From CAVTBT01 sp963733065 (GTDB lineage Bacteria; Actinomycetota; Thermoleophilia; Gaiellales; Gaiellaceae), in contig CAVTBT010000001.1 of assembly GCA_963733065.1 (NCBI GenBank), positions 186,001 to 250,000 on the forward strand: a DNA stretch of 64,000 nucleotides. Reading direction: 5' to 3'. Position numbers and translations under genes: made by a program. The notes beneath the pieces are model-generated. The model saw only the letters and a program-made list of their open reading frames with translations. It was not told the DNA's origin and ran no database searches. Below, piece after piece: positions 49,695 to 60,978 of this stretch. Numbering within the stretch: the stretch's first letter is position 1; the number at the start of each line of letters is the position of its first letter.

Positions 49695-51970
49695 GGGCTG
49701 CAGCGCTTGCGCGCCTGGCGCCGACGCTGCCGGTGGCTGCAACCTGTGTCGGCCTCGCGGTCGCGAACTGGCTTCGGGTCTCCTGGCCGTCGCTCGTCGT
49801 GGCTGCGGTCGGCGCGGTGGCGGCCGCCGCTGCGACCGGTCGCCGGCGATCGGCGCTCGTCGCGCTGGCCTGCGCGGCCGTGGGCCTCTGGTGGGGCACC
49901 CTGCGAGCCGATGCGCTCGAGCGGAGTGTGCTGGCGGCGCGGATCGGCAGCTCTGCGGATGCAGTGGTCGCGGTGACCGGCCCCGCTCGCCGCTCTCCCT
50001 TCAACCAGCGGCTGCCGGCCGAGGTGCGCCGGCTCGGCGATCGGAGCTTCCGCGAACGGACCCTCCTCGAGCTGCCACGCGGCCGCTCGCCGCCGCAGGG
50101 CGCCCTTGTCGACGTGCATGTCCGGGTCCGGGCGCCACGCCCTGCCGAGCACGGCTTCGACGAACGGGGCTGGCTGGCACGCCGGGGTGTCCACGCCGTG
50201 CTCAGAGGAAGCGACGGCTGGCGCGTCGTCGGCCGTCGCGGAGGCGTCGCCGGCCTCGGTGACCGGCTGCGTCGGCATCTCGAAAGGTCGATCGCTCCCG
50301 GTGTCGAAGGCGAGCGCCGCGCCGTCATCGCGGGGGTCGTCCTCGGCGAGGACGAGGGGCTGTCCGAGCAGCTCGGTGACGAGTTTCGCGCGTCCGGTCT
50401 CTACCACCTGCTCGCCGTGTCGGGGCAGAACGTGCTCTTCATCGCGCTCGGGCTCGCGGGGCTCGGCTGGCTGCTCGCCGTCCCGAGGGCGGGGGTCGAG
50501 TTCGCCGTTGTCGCCGCAATCGGCGCGTACGTGCTCGCGGTCGGCTGGCAGCCCTCCGTGGTGCGTGCGGGAGTCGCCGGCGCGCTCGCATCCCTCGCGT
50601 GGCTCGCCTCACGACCTCGTGACCGATGGCATGCACTCGCCCTCGGCGCCTTCGTCCTCCTCGCCTGGACGCCGGCCGCCCTCCTCGAGCCGGGCTTCCA
50701 GCTCTCGTTCGCGGCCGTCGCGGCGATCTTCCTCGCGGTGCCTCGCCTCCGCGACCGGCTCGAGGGCTACCCCGTCCCCGGCCCACTGCGAGAGATCCTC
50801 GCCGTGTCGCTCGCGTGCGGGCTCGCCACCGCGCCGATCGCGTGGCTCCACTTCGGAGCGGTGCCGCTGTACGCGGTCCCGGCGAACGCGCTCGGCTGGC
50901 CCGTCGCCGCGCCGCTCCTCATCCTTGGCCTGACGGCGGCGGCGATCGAGCCCGTCGTGCCGTCGGCGGCGCTCGCGATCGCGTGGCTGAACGGCTGGCT
51001 CGCCGCCTACCTCGCGTGGTGTGCGCACGCCGTCGCCGGGCTGCCCTTCGCCCAGATCGGCTCACCGAGGGCGCTGGTGGCCGTGGGGGCGGTCGTCGTC
51101 TCGGGGCTGCTCGCCGCGCGGCTGGGGCGTCGGCACCGCGTGGCCATGCTGGCGACGGTCGGCGCCGTCCTGCTGGTCGCGAGCGGGTTCCTCGGCGGTG
51201 ACCCGCCCGGCCTGGCGCCCCCGGTCGGTCTGCGCATGATCGCCCTCGACGTGGGCCAGGGCGACGCGGTGCTGCTGCAGGTCCCGGAGGGCAACGTTCT
51301 CGTCGACCAGGGCCCGCCGGAAGGTCGGGCGGCTGCTCAGCTGCGGGCGCTCGGGGTCCGCCGGCTCGCGGCCGTCGTGTTGACCCATCCGCAGCGTGAC
51401 CATGTCGGCGCAGCTGCCGACGTGCTCCGCCGGGTGCGTGTGGACAGCGTGATCGACCCGGGGCTCCCATCGACGAGCTATGACGAGCGCGCCGCCCTCG
51501 CGGCGGCGCGACAGCGTGGGGTGCCGGTCGCCCTCGCCCGAGCCGGCGCCGTGTACCGGCTCGGGCGCCTGACGCTGCGCGTGGTCTGGCCGGCCGACCG
51601 CGGGCTGCCGGGCGCCGATCCGAACGATCATGCGATCGTGCTGCTCGCGAGCTACGGCAGGACGGACATCCTGCTTCCGGCAGACGCCGAGTCGAACGTC
51701 ACGGGCCGGCTGCGTCTTCCGGCAGTCGAGGTGCTCAAGGTGGCTCATCACGGCTCCGCGGACGACGGGCTCGGCGATCAGCTGCGGCAGCTCCGCCCAC
51801 GCATCGCCGTGATCTCGGTCGGCCGCGGCAACGACTACGGGCATCCGCGGTCGAGCACGCTGGCGGCGCTCGCGGACGTCGACGGGCTGCAGACGTACCG
51901 CACGGACGAGGACGGCCGCGTCACGGTCGAGACCGACGGGCGCACCATCTCGGTGACGACCGAGCGCTAG
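49691..51970 (+). CDS. comEC: ComEC/Rec2 family competence channel protein
   Basis: Polytopic protein of 759 residues for uptake of single-stranded DNA. It has an N-terminal DUF4131 region, the competence domain with GVVLGEDEGLSEQLGDEFRA, SGLYHLLAVSGQNVLFIALG and several helices, and a C-terminal metallo-beta-lactamase domain (MIALDVGQGDAVLLQVPEGN, VVLTHPQRDHVGAAADVL with HxxxDH, VLKVAHHGSADDG). GTG 49691 is coupled to comEA. The stop shares CTAG (51967-51970) with the convergent PPOX gene. Confidence 0.94.
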   Translation: MRAAALARLAPTLPVAATCVGLAVANWLRVSWPSLVVAAVGAVAAAAATGRRRSALVALACAAVGLWWGTLRADALERSVLAARIGSSADAVVAVTGPARRSPFNQRLPAEVRRLGDRSFRERTLLELPRGRSPPQGALVDVHVRVRAPRPAEHGFDERGWLARRGVHAVLRGSDGWRVVGRRGGVAGLGDRLRRHLERSIAPGVEGERRAVIAGVVLGEDEGLSEQLGDEFRASGLYHLLAVSGQNVLFIALGLAGLGWLLAVPRAGVEFAVVAAIGAYVLAVGWQPSVVRAGVAGALASLAWLASRPRDRWHALALGAFVLLAWTPAALLEPGFQLSFAAVAAIFLAVPRLRDRLEGYPVPGPLREILAVSLACGLATAPIAWLHFGAVPLYAVPANALGWPVAAPLLILGLTAAAIEPVVPSAALAIAWLNGWLAAYLAWCAHAVAGLPFAQIGSPRALVAVGAVVVSGLLAARLGRRHRVAMLATVGAVLLVASGFLGGDPPGLAPPVGLRMIALDVGQGDAVLLQVPEGNVLVDQGPPEGRAAAQLRALGVRRLAAVVLTHPQRDHVGAAADVLRRVRVDSVIDPGLPSTSYDERAALAAARQRGVPVALARAGAVYRLGRLTLRVVWPADRGLPGADPNDHAIVLLASYGRTDILLPADAESNVTGRLRLPAVEVLKVAHHGSADDGLGDQLRQLRPRIAVISVGRGNDYGHPRSSTLAALADVDGLQTYRTDEDGRVTVETDGRTISVTTER

Positions 51971-52479
51971 TCGAGCTCGGGGTAGTTCTCCGGGTGGAAT
52001 GCGTAGGCGAACATGACGTCTGGCTCGACCCGGATGAAGACGACGCCATCGCCCCAGCTGAACGGGCTGGAGCCGTAGATGCCGGTTGCGATCCTGTCGA
52101 GCTCGTCGGCTCCGGGATCTCCGCGCTCGATGATCACGGCGCGGCCGTTGACGACGAGCGCGACGTCGTCGCCGACGACGTGCGAGAGGCTGACCGCCGG
52201 TCTGCTCCGCATGTGGCGGAGCCGTATCGAGCGGCCGCCGGTGGAGACGACGAACCGCCCGCGCACGAACAGGCTGTCGAGTGGCGCGACGCGGGGCTCG
52301 CCGCGCGCCGTCACCGTCGCGAGCGAGACGTGCTTGATTCCGTCGAGATAGCGCGCGACCTGGCGGGCCGTCAGGCGCCGGTCGGGCGTCATGATCGCCA
52401 GCAGGTGCGGTCCCGCTCCGGCAAAGCTCCGGTCGATCAGCGCCTGGAGCTCGTCGAGTTCCTGAGCGGTCTCGAACAC
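51967..52479 (-). CDS. Pyridoxamine 5'-phosphate oxidase family protein (FMN/F420 split-barrel)
   Basis: Protein of 170 residues with a split-barrel flavin-binding fold: ARYLDGIKHVSLATVTARGE, PRVAPLDSLFVRGRFVVSTG, LRHMRSRPAVSLSHVVGDDV and RVEPDVMFAYAFHPENYPEL. Actinobacterial members often use F420, but the cofactor cannot be read from sequence alone. GTG 52479 is 26 bp from the divergent holA start. Confidence 0.88.
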   Translation of the reverse strand: MFETAQELDELQALIDRSFAGAGPHLLAIMTPDRRLTARQVARYLDGIKHVSLATVTARGEPRVAPLDSLFVRGRFVVSTGGRSIRLRHMRSRPAVSLSHVVGDDVALVVNGRAVIIERGDPGADELDRIATGIYGSSPFSWGDGVVFIRVEPDVMFAYAFHPENYPELD

Positions 52480-52505
52480 GCCGCTCGAGACAGTAGCCTT
52501 GTCCC

Positions 52506-53468
52506 GTGGCCGCGCTCAAGCCTGTCTACCTGCTGACCGGTACCGACAGGCCCAAGATCGACACGGCCCTCGCCCGCCTGCGCCGCCACTTCGCGCCGGA
52601 GGCGGTCGAGACGGCGTCCGCGCACGATGTCTCGGGGGAGCAGGCCGCGGCGCTCTGCAATGCGGGCAGCCTCTTCGGAGACGCGCGCCTCGTGCTCGTG
52701 ACCGAGGCCGAGCGCTGGAAGGCCGCGGACGTCAAGGCGCTCGAGCCGTATTTCGCGGCGCCGGCGGAGACGACGGTGCTCGCTCTCATAGCGGGCGAGC
52801 TCCGGAAGGACGCGGCGCTGCTGAAGGCGTGTGCGAAGGCCGGCGAGGTGCTCCGCTACGACGTCCCGAAGCGGAACCTCGCCTCCTGGGTCGGCGAGCG
52901 CTTCGCGCAGCTGGATGTGAAGGCCGAGCCGGACGCGTGCGCCGCGCTGGTGGCGCTTGTCGGCGAAGACCCGCAGGCGCTCGCGACCGAGATCGACAAG
53001 CTCGTCACGTGGGCGGGCGACGAGCCGATCGGCGTCCGTGAGGTCGAGGTGCTCGCGGCGGCAGTGGCGGAGACGCCGACGTTCACGCTGACCGACGCGT
53101 GGGGCAGACGCGACGTCGCGGCGGCCCTCGATGCGAGCGAGACGATCTTCGAGCGGGAGGGACGCCCCAGGCGAGACGTCGCTCCTCGGCTGGCCGGCGC
53201 ACTCGGCACGCACGTCGCGCGGGTGCGGGCGTGTCAGGCACTCGCAGCCGAGGGAGTCCGCCCCCGCGACGCGGCGCCGCGGCTGAAGCTCCATCCGTTC
53301 TACGCGGAGAAGCTGTTCGGCCAGGCGGAGCGCTTCTCGCCGGACGAGCTCGGCGACGCCGTGATCCGTCTGGCGGCACTCGACCTGGCGCTCAAGGGCG
53401 ACAGCCGGCTGGCGCCGGATCTCGAGCTGCAGCGGGCGCTCGCCGAGACGGCCGCCGAGCGCAGCTAG
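52506..53468 (+). CDS. holA: DNA polymerase III subunit delta
   Basis: Clamp-loader delta subunit of 320 residues. It has the N-terminal AAA-like domain without Walker motifs (KPVYLLTGTDRPKIDTALAR, ALCNAGSLFGDARLVLVTEA), a middle domain with VALVGEDPQALATEIDKLVT, and the collar domain with RLKLHPFYAEKLFGQAERFS. Its place next to comEC and opposite rpsT is conserved in many bacteria. GTG 52506 has TAGCCT at 52494-52499, 6 nt upstream. Confidence 0.93.
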   Translation: MAALKPVYLLTGTDRPKIDTALARLRRHFAPEAVETASAHDVSGEQAAALCNAGSLFGDARLVLVTEAERWKAADVKALEPYFAAPAETTVLALIAGELRKDAALLKACAKAGEVLRYDVPKRNLASWVGERFAQLDVKAEPDACAALVALVGEDPQALATEIDKLVTWAGDEPIGVREVEVLAAAVAETPTFTLTDAWGRRDVAAALDASETIFEREGRPRRDVAPRLAGALGTHVARVRACQALAAEGVRPRDAAPRLKLHPFYAEKLFGQAERFSPDELGDAVIRLAALDLALKGDSRLAPDLELQRALAETAAERS

Positions 53469-53480
53469 CGGCGGGCCGGA

Positions 53481-53747
53481 CTAGGAGCCGGTGCCGGCTG
53501 CGATCCGCGCTGCCTGCGACTTCTTGCGCGCGGCGGTGTTCTTGTGCAGCGCACCGCTCGAGGCGGCCTTGTCGATCGTCCGCACGAGCTCGCGGTGCTC
53601 GGTCGCGACCCGATTGGCGTCGCCGTCGGCAGCCGCGGTCTCGAGGCGCTTCGTGAGCGTCTTGACCGTCGAGCGGTAGCGCAGGTTCTCGAGCCGCTGG
53701 CGGGCGGCCACGCGGACGCGCTTCTCTTGCTGGCGGATGTTCGGCAT
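53481..53747 (-). CDS. rpsT: 30S ribosomal protein S20
   Basis: Basic helical ribosomal protein of 88 residues: MPNIRQQEKRVRVAARQRLE, RYRSTVKTLTKRLETAAADG, and DKAASSGALHKNTAARKKSQ, which is the S20 signature. ATG 53747 is chosen by family length. It is convergent with holA, the usual arrangement. Confidence 0.96.
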   Translation of the reverse strand: MPNIRQQEKRVRVAARQRLENLRYRSTVKTLTKRLETAAADGDANRVATEHRELVRTIDKAASSGALHKNTAARKKSQAARIAAGTGS

Positions 53748-53935
53748 CTGCGGAGAAATGCCCGCGCTCGGCGGGCGGCCGGATGGTAGCAAACCCTGCC
53801 GCGGCAGCCGTCTGCCGGGGCACCCCATCCCACCACCCACTGCGATCGTATCGACCAAATCCGCACGGATGGGACACGACTCCGTGCCGATTGCGTGACG
53901 AAGAGCCGACACCTGGCCTTCCTATACTCGCCCGG
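53748..53935. other. Intergenic region between rpsT and murJ
   Basis: This 188-bp divergent intergenic region should hold the rpsT and murJ promoters. The only convincing element is TATACT at 53923-53928, 7 nt before murJ. No hairpin, repeat or small gene is evident. Confidence 0.4.
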
Positions 53936-55504
53936 GTGGACGAGCCAGGTCACCGCCGACGGCTGGCCCGGTCGACGGCGGTGTTCTCGGCTGCGACGGG
54001 CCTTTCCCGCGTGCTCGGACTCGTCCGCGAGATCGTGGCCCGCCGCTACTTCGGTGTCGAGGGCGCCGGCATCAACGCCTTCACGGTCGCGTTCCAGATC
54101 CCCAACCTGGTGCGCGCGTTCGTCGCGGACGCCGCACTGTCCGGCGCGTTCGTCCCGGTCTTCAGCGAGCTCCTCGAACGCGGCGAGCGGCTGCGCGCGT
54201 GGCGGGTCGCATCGTCGGTCTTCTGGCTGCTCCTCCTGGGCCTGACCGGGCTGACCGCGTTCTTCATCCTCATCGCGCCGTGGGTGATGGCGCTCTTCGG
54301 CTACGAGGGCGAGCTGGTCGTCAACCTGGCGCGGATCCTGTTCCCGATCGTCATCCTGCTCGGGCTGACCGGGGTCGTCACCGGGATCCTGAACAGCTAC
54401 GACCACTTCACGGTCCCCGCGCTCACGCCGGTCGCCTGGAACCTGGTCATCATCCTCGGGCTCGTGCTCGGCGTCCCGGAGGCGGACGACGCGGACGCCG
54501 AGCTGTATGTCTACGCGGGCTCGATCGTCCTCGCGACGCTCGTCCAGTTCCTGCTGCCGCTGCCGTGGCTCCGCGGCCGCGACGACCGCCTCCGCGTCCT
54601 CATCGACTGGCGCGACCCTGCGGTGCGACGCGTCTTCGTGCTGATGGCCCCGATCACGCTCGGGCTGGGGCTGGTCAACGTCACGCAGGTCATCGGCACC
54701 CTCTTCGCTGCGCGGCTCATCGACAAGAACCTCTCGCCGGCCGCGATCGATGCCGCGTTCCGCATCTACATGCTCCCTCAGGGCATGTTCTCGGTCGCCG
54801 TCGCCACCGTGCTGTTCCCGACGCTCTCGCGGCTGGCCACCCGGGGAGACGTCCCCGGCTTTCGCGACACGGTCGCGCGCGGCCTCCGGCAGATCGCGTT
54901 CCTGCTCGTGCCGGCGAGCGCCGCGTGCGCCGTCCTGGCCGAGCCGATCGTCCGGCTGATCTACCAGCGAGGAGCCTTCGGGCCCGAGCAGACGGACGTC
55001 GTGGCGGCCTCGCTCGCCGCCTTCTCGCTCGGGCTGACCTTCAACGGGATGATGCTGATGCTCACGCGCGCGTTCTTCAGCCTGCAGACGCCACGCGTGC
55101 CGACGCTCGTGGCCCTCGGCAGCCTCGCCGTCAACGTCGTGCTCTTCGCGCTGCTCTACCCCGTCGGTACCTGGGGGATCCCGTTCGCGATCTCACTGGC
55201 GAACATCGTGGGCGTCGCCGCGCTCCTGGTCCTCATGCGACGGCGCATCGGCCGCATCGACTTCGCCAGGACGCTCCGGACACTCGTGCTGGTGACGATC
55301 TCGGCGGCGGCCCTCGCGGGCGTGGCGTACGGCGTCTGGTGGGGGCTGGACGAGGTGCTCGGACGCTCGTTCCTCGCGCAGGTCGTATCCCTGACGGCCG
55401 CGCTCGCCGCCGGCGGTGTCGCCTACCTCGCCGCCACGCGGCTCCTCGGAGTGCGCGAGTTCGAGGCGCTACTCTCAATGCGCAGGCGCTCCGGCCCCGC
55501 CTGA
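53936..55504 (+). CDS. murJ: Lipid II flippase MurJ
   Basis: Polytopic membrane protein of 522 residues (MviN/MurJ, MOP superfamily) that flips lipid II for peptidoglycan synthesis. Typical segments are STAVFSAATGLSRVLGLVRE, GAGINAFTVAFQIPNLVRAF, DAALSGAFVPVFSELLERGE and RLIYQRGAFGPEQTD. About fourteen helices are visible. GTG 53936 has TATACT 7 nt upstream; the earlier in-frame starts lack family match. The stop is 6 bp before lepA. Confidence 0.95.
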   Translation: MDEPGHRRRLARSTAVFSAATGLSRVLGLVREIVARRYFGVEGAGINAFTVAFQIPNLVRAFVADAALSGAFVPVFSELLERGERLRAWRVASSVFWLLLLGLTGLTAFFILIAPWVMALFGYEGELVVNLARILFPIVILLGLTGVVTGILNSYDHFTVPALTPVAWNLVIILGLVLGVPEADDADAELYVYAGSIVLATLVQFLLPLPWLRGRDDRLRVLIDWRDPAVRRVFVLMAPITLGLGLVNVTQVIGTLFAARLIDKNLSPAAIDAAFRIYMLPQGMFSVAVATVLFPTLSRLATRGDVPGFRDTVARGLRQIAFLLVPASAACAVLAEPIVRLIYQRGAFGPEQTDVVAASLAAFSLGLTFNGMMLMLTRAFFSLQTPRVPTLVALGSLAVNVVLFALLYPVGTWGIPFAISLANIVGVAALLVLMRRRIGRIDFARTLRTLVLVTISAAALAGVAYGVWWGLDEVLGRSFLAQVVSLTAALAAGGVAYLAATRLLGVREFEALLSMRRRSGPA

Positions 55505-55510
55505 TCGCCC

Positions 55511-57298
<1,788 letters not shown>

Positions 57299-57304
57299 CG
57301 GCCC

Positions 57305-57649
57305 GTGCCCGACTGGGCAGACGTGCGCGACCACGGCCTCGGCCTGCCGGGTGTCGCCGAGGAGACGTCGTACGGGACGCCGGCGCTGAAGGTCGCCGGC
57401 AAGCTGCTCGTACGGTTGAAGGAGGACGGGGAGACGGTCGCGCTCCGCGTCTCGTTCGAGGAGCGGCTCGCCCTCCTCCACGAGCAGCCCGAGGTGTTCT
57501 TCGTGACGGCGCACTACGAGAACTACCCGATGGTGCTCGTCCGCCTGAAGGCGGTCGATGCGGACGAGCTGCGGGAGCTCGTCGTCGCCGCGTGGCTCGA
57601 CCGCGCTCCCAGACGGCTCGTCGCGACCTGGCAGGCGGCGGGCGAATGA
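57305..57649 (+). CDS. MmcQ/YjbR family protein
   Basis: Protein of 114 residues with the YjbR double-wing fold: LGLPGVAEETSYGTPALKVA, LLVRLKEDGETVALRVSFEE and LVVAAWLDRAPRRLVATWQA. The family is DNA-binding-like but without assigned role. GTG 57305 is 6 bp after lepA, and its stop overlaps hemW (ATGA). Confidence 0.9.
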   Translation: MPDWADVRDHGLGLPGVAEETSYGTPALKVAGKLLVRLKEDGETVALRVSFEERLALLHEQPEVFFVTAHYENYPMVLVRLKAVDADELRELVVAAWLDRAPRRLVATWQAAGE

Positions 57650-58770
57650 GCGGCGCACGTCACCTGTACGTGCACCTGCCGTTCTGCGCTCACCGGTGCG
57701 GGTACTGCGACTTCGTCACCGTGGTCGGGCGCCCCGAGCAGCACGCGGCGTACGTCGAGGCGTTGCTCGTCGAGTTGGAGCTGGGGCGGTCTGGTTTGGC
57801 CGACGAGCTCGACACCGTGTTCGTGGGCGGCGGGACACCGACGTTTACGGAACCGGCGGCTCTCGAACGGCTGCTGGCCGCGCTGCCGGCCGCAGAGGAG
57901 GTGACGGTCGAGGCGAATCCGGAGACCGTGACCCCGACGCTCGCGGCGCTGCTGTCACGGAATCGTGTCAATCGTGTGTCGATCGGCGCGCAGAGCTTCC
58001 ACGACGGGCTTCTCAGCGTGTTGGAGCGGCGCGCGCGGCCGGATGACGTCCGTCGTTCCGTGCACCATTTCCGTGATGCCGGATTCGACAACGTCAGCCT
58101 CGACCTGCTCTACGGCATTCCGGGCCAGAGCGCCGCCGACCTCGAACGCGACCTCGCCGAGGCGCTGGCACTCGAGCCCGAGCACCTTTCGTGCTACGAG
58201 CTCGAGGCGAAGCCCGGAACGCGCTTCACGCACGCGTACGGAGAGGAGCTCGACCGCCAGGCGGAGGCGATGGAGACCTACTTCGAACGCGTCGTCGACG
58301 TGCTGACCGGGGCCGGCTACCGCTGGTACGAGACGGCCAACTTCTGCCTGGGCACCGAGCGCGCGGGTGGGCGGGACCTTCGCGCGCGCCACAACCTCGG
58401 GTACTGGCTCGGTCGCGACTACCTCGGACTCGGCGTGGGCGCCGTCTCGACAATCGATGGGCTGCGCTGGAAGACGACGCCGTCGCTCGCTCGCTACACC
58501 GAGGCGCTCGCTCGTGGAGACGCTCCGCCACGCGCGCTCGAGCCGCTGTCGGCCGACGTTCGGCTGCGCGAACGCCTGCTCCTGGGGCTCCGGCTCGACG
58601 AGCCGCTGGCGCTCGACGGTCTCGAGGCGGCGATCGATCGCGCGGCGGCCGAGCGCCTCCAGACGCTCGGGCTTGCCGAGCTCAGCACCGGCGACCACGG
58701 CGAGGTGCTCGCGCTCACGCGCCGCGGACGGTTCCTTGGCGGCGGCGTCACAGCGGAGCTGCTCGCCTAA
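57646..58770 (+). CDS. hemW: Radical SAM family heme chaperone HemW
   Basis: Protein of 374 residues. It has the radical SAM cluster in LPFCAHRCGYCDFVTVVG (CxxxCxxC), VFVGGGTPTF, SIGAQSFHDGLLSVLERRAR and the HemW C-terminal domain. HemW binds heme and probably delivers it to respiratory enzymes; it is not a true coproporphyrinogen oxidase. ATG 57646 is coupled to the YjbR-like gene. Confidence 0.94.
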   Translation: MSGARHLYVHLPFCAHRCGYCDFVTVVGRPEQHAAYVEALLVELELGRSGLADELDTVFVGGGTPTFTEPAALERLLAALPAAEEVTVEANPETVTPTLAALLSRNRVNRVSIGAQSFHDGLLSVLERRARPDDVRRSVHHFRDAGFDNVSLDLLYGIPGQSAADLERDLAEALALEPEHLSCYELEAKPGTRFTHAYGEELDRQAEAMETYFERVVDVLTGAGYRWYETANFCLGTERAGGRDLRARHNLGYWLGRDYLGLGVGAVSTIDGLRWKTTPSLARYTEALARGDAPPRALEPLSADVRLRERLLLGLRLDEPLALDGLEAAIDRAAAERLQTLGLAELSTGDHGEVLALTRRGRFLGGGVTAELLA

Positions 58771-58781
58771 GCTCAGTGGTT

Positions 58782-59813
58782 ATGGCCGGGTTGTCGGAGC
58801 GCAAGCGCGAGATCCTGCGACGCGTCGTCGAGGAGTACGTCGAGACGGGGCAGCCGGTGGCGTCGAAGGGCCTGGTCGAGCGTTCGGGGCTCGGCGTGTC
58901 GTCGTCGACCGTGCGGTACGAGCTGGCCGAGCTCGAGTCGCTCGGCCTGCTCACGCACCCGCACACGAGTGCGGGCCGGGTGCCGACCGAGACCGGGTAC
59001 CGCCTGTACGCGGACGGGCTGCTCGAGCGCCTCGAGCCGCGGCCGGCGCAATTCCCGCTCGACCTGACCCAGATGCGCAGCGAGGTGGAGGGAGCGCTGC
59101 AGTCGACCACGGAGATGCTGGCGCAGGTGACGCGTCTGCTCGCGCTCGTCTCCGCGCCACCGCTCGGGACCGCCAGCGTCCGCCACGTGGAGGTGCTGGT
59201 GCTCCAACCGGATCTGGTCATGGCTGTCGTCATCACATCGACCGGGGGCGTCACGAAGCGCCTCTTCCGGTTCGACGGGCCGGTCGACCCGGGTCTCGCC
59301 GACTGGGCGCGCGCCTACCTCAACGAGAGCCTTGTGGGCGTACGTCTCGGGACGGTGCTCGTCCGCCGTCGCTTCGACGACCCCGCGCTCGCGCCGCGCG
59401 AGCGGACGTTCCTCGCGGCGTTGCAACCCGCCTTCGTGGAGGCCCTCGGCGAGACGGGTCCGCGGCTGTACATCGGCGGCGTCGCCGGATTGCTCGGCGA
59501 TGTCCGCGCCGACGAGCTGGACGCGTACCAGCGGCTGCTCGAGGTGCTCGAGACGCGCGCGGCCGCGCTCCAGCTGCTGAGTGAGACGCTCGATCCGCGC
59601 CGGCCGCTCGTGCGCGTCGGCCCCGAGCTCGACAACCCGGCGCTGCGCGGCGCCGCGTTCGTCGGCGTCGGCTACGGCCTAGCGAACCGCAGCCTCGGTG
59701 CGGTCGGGCTGCTCGGACCACTCCGCATGGACTACGACAAGGCGATTCGAACCGTGCGCGCCGCGGCGCACGAGCTCTCGCGCCTCGTCGAGGCCGTCTA
59801 CGAGGAGTCGTAA
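58782..59813 (+). CDS. hrcA: Heat-inducible transcription repressor HrcA
   Basis: Repressor of heat-shock genes through the CIRCE operator; 343 residues. Winged helix: [39 protein letters not shown] and [23 protein letters not shown]-like domain and C-terminal [23 protein letters not shown] 58782 has TAAGCT 8 nt upstream (58768-58773). No CIRCE sequence was seen around hrcA or dnaJ. Confidence 0.96.
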   Translation: MAGLSERKREILRRVVEEYVETGQPVASKGLVERSGLGVSSSTVRYELAELESLGLLTHPHTSAGRVPTETGYRLYADGLLERLEPRPAQFPLDLTQMRSEVEGALQSTTEMLAQVTRLLALVSAPPLGTASVRHVEVLVLQPDLVMAVVITSTGGVTKRLFRFDGPVDPGLADWARAYLNESLVGVRLGTVLVRRRFDDPALAPRERTFLAALQPAFVEALGETGPRLYIGGVAGLLGDVRADELDAYQRLLEVLETRAAALQLLSETLDPRRPLVRVGPELDNPALRGAAFVGVGYGLANRSLGAVGLLGPLRMDYDKAIRTVRAAAHELSRLVEAVYEES

Positions 59814-59836
59814 CCACCCGGAGCTACGCTTCGAGC

Positions 59837-60958
59837 ATGGCAACGGCGGAACGCGACTACTACGAGCTGCTCGGGGTCTCGCGCGGCGCGACGGTCGCGG
59901 ACATCAAGAAGGCTTTCCGCCGCCTGGCGCGCGAGCTGCATCCGGACGTCTCGACGGCGCCGGATGCCCAGGAGCGCTTCCGTGAGGTCGCCGAGGCGTA
60001 CGAGGTGCTCTCGAACGCCGAGACGAGGGAGCTGTACGACCGCTACGGCGTCGCCGGTCTCCGTCGGGGCGGCTTCACGCCGTCTAGCTTCGACGTCGGC
60101 AACCTCTCCGACCTGTTCGCCGCGTTCTTCGGAGACGATCTGTTCGGATCGCCGGGTCGCGGCCGCCCGGCTCGCGGCGGAGACGTGGCGGTCGCCGTCG
60201 AGGTCGAGCTGGCCGAGGCGGCGACGGGCGTGACGCGGGAGGTGCGAGTCGAGGTCGCGGCGACCTGCGAGACCTGCGGCGGCGACGGCGCGGCGCCCGG
60301 CACGCAGCCGGTCGCATGCCCGGGCTGCGGCGGCAGCGGCCGGCTCCAGCAGGTCTCTCGGAGCATGTTCGGGGAGTTCGTCCGCACCCAGGCCTGCCCA
60401 AGGTGCGGCGGCAGCGGGCAGTTCGTCGAGACGCCGTGCGCGGCCTGCGACGCCGCCGGCCGGACGCTCGTGGAGCGCAGCATCGAGGTCGACATCCCAC
60501 CCGGCATCCACGACGGTCAGCGCATCCGCCTCCGCAGCCGCGGCCATGCGGGCGCCTCGGGTGCGCCGCCCGGAGACGCATACGTCCAGGTTCGCATCCG
60601 TCCGCACGCGGCGCTCGTCCGTGACGGCGACGACGTGCTCGCTTCCGTGCGCCTGACGATGGCGCAGGCCGCCCTCGGCGCGAGGCTGCCCGTTCCGACG
60701 CTCGAGGGCGCGACCGAGGTCGAGTTTCCGGCGGGCACGCAGCCCGGCGACGTGCACGTCCTGCGTGGTCGAGGCATGCCCGTCCTGCAGGGCTTTCGCC
60801 GAGGCGACCAGCGGCTCGTGGTGGAGGTCGCCGTGCCGAGGCGCCTCACGGACGAGCAGCGCGGCCTGCTCGAGCAGCTCGAGGCGACCCTCGAGGACGA
60901 CGCATACCGCCCGCCTGACGAGGGTCTCTTCGACCGCCTGAAGAGCGCGTTCCGCTGA
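59837..60958 (+). CDS. dnaJ: Chaperone protein DnaJ
   Basis: Hsp40 co-chaperone of 373 residues: J domain with [20 protein letters not shown] and HPD motif, a short Gly/Phe region, zinc-finger repeats ([32 protein letters not shown]; the last one departs from CxxCxGxG), and the C-terminal substrate domain. ATG 59837 has TACGCT 6 nt upstream, an independent leaderless promoter downstream of hrcA. Confidence 0.96.
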   Translation: MATAERDYYELLGVSRGATVADIKKAFRRLARELHPDVSTAPDAQERFREVAEAYEVLSNAETRELYDRYGVAGLRRGGFTPSSFDVGNLSDLFAAFFGDDLFGSPGRGRPARGGDVAVAVEVELAEAATGVTREVRVEVAATCETCGGDGAAPGTQPVACPGCGGSGRLQQVSRSMFGEFVRTQACPRCGGSGQFVETPCAACDAAGRTLVERSIEVDIPPGIHDGQRIRLRSRGHAGASGAPPGDAYVQVRIRPHAALVRDGDDVLASVRLTMAQAALGARLPVPTLEGATEVEFPAGTQPGDVHVLRGRGMPVLQGFRRGDQRLVVEVAVPRRLTDEQRGLLEQLEATLEDDAYRPPDEGLFDRLKSAFR

Positions 60959-60978
60959 GCCTCCTGCGGCGCGTCTCG

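Noticed and set aside
58741..59836. CIRCE operator near hrcA or dnaJ
   Set aside because: No TTAGCACTC-N9-GAGTGCTAA-like inverted repeat was found in the upstream regions.
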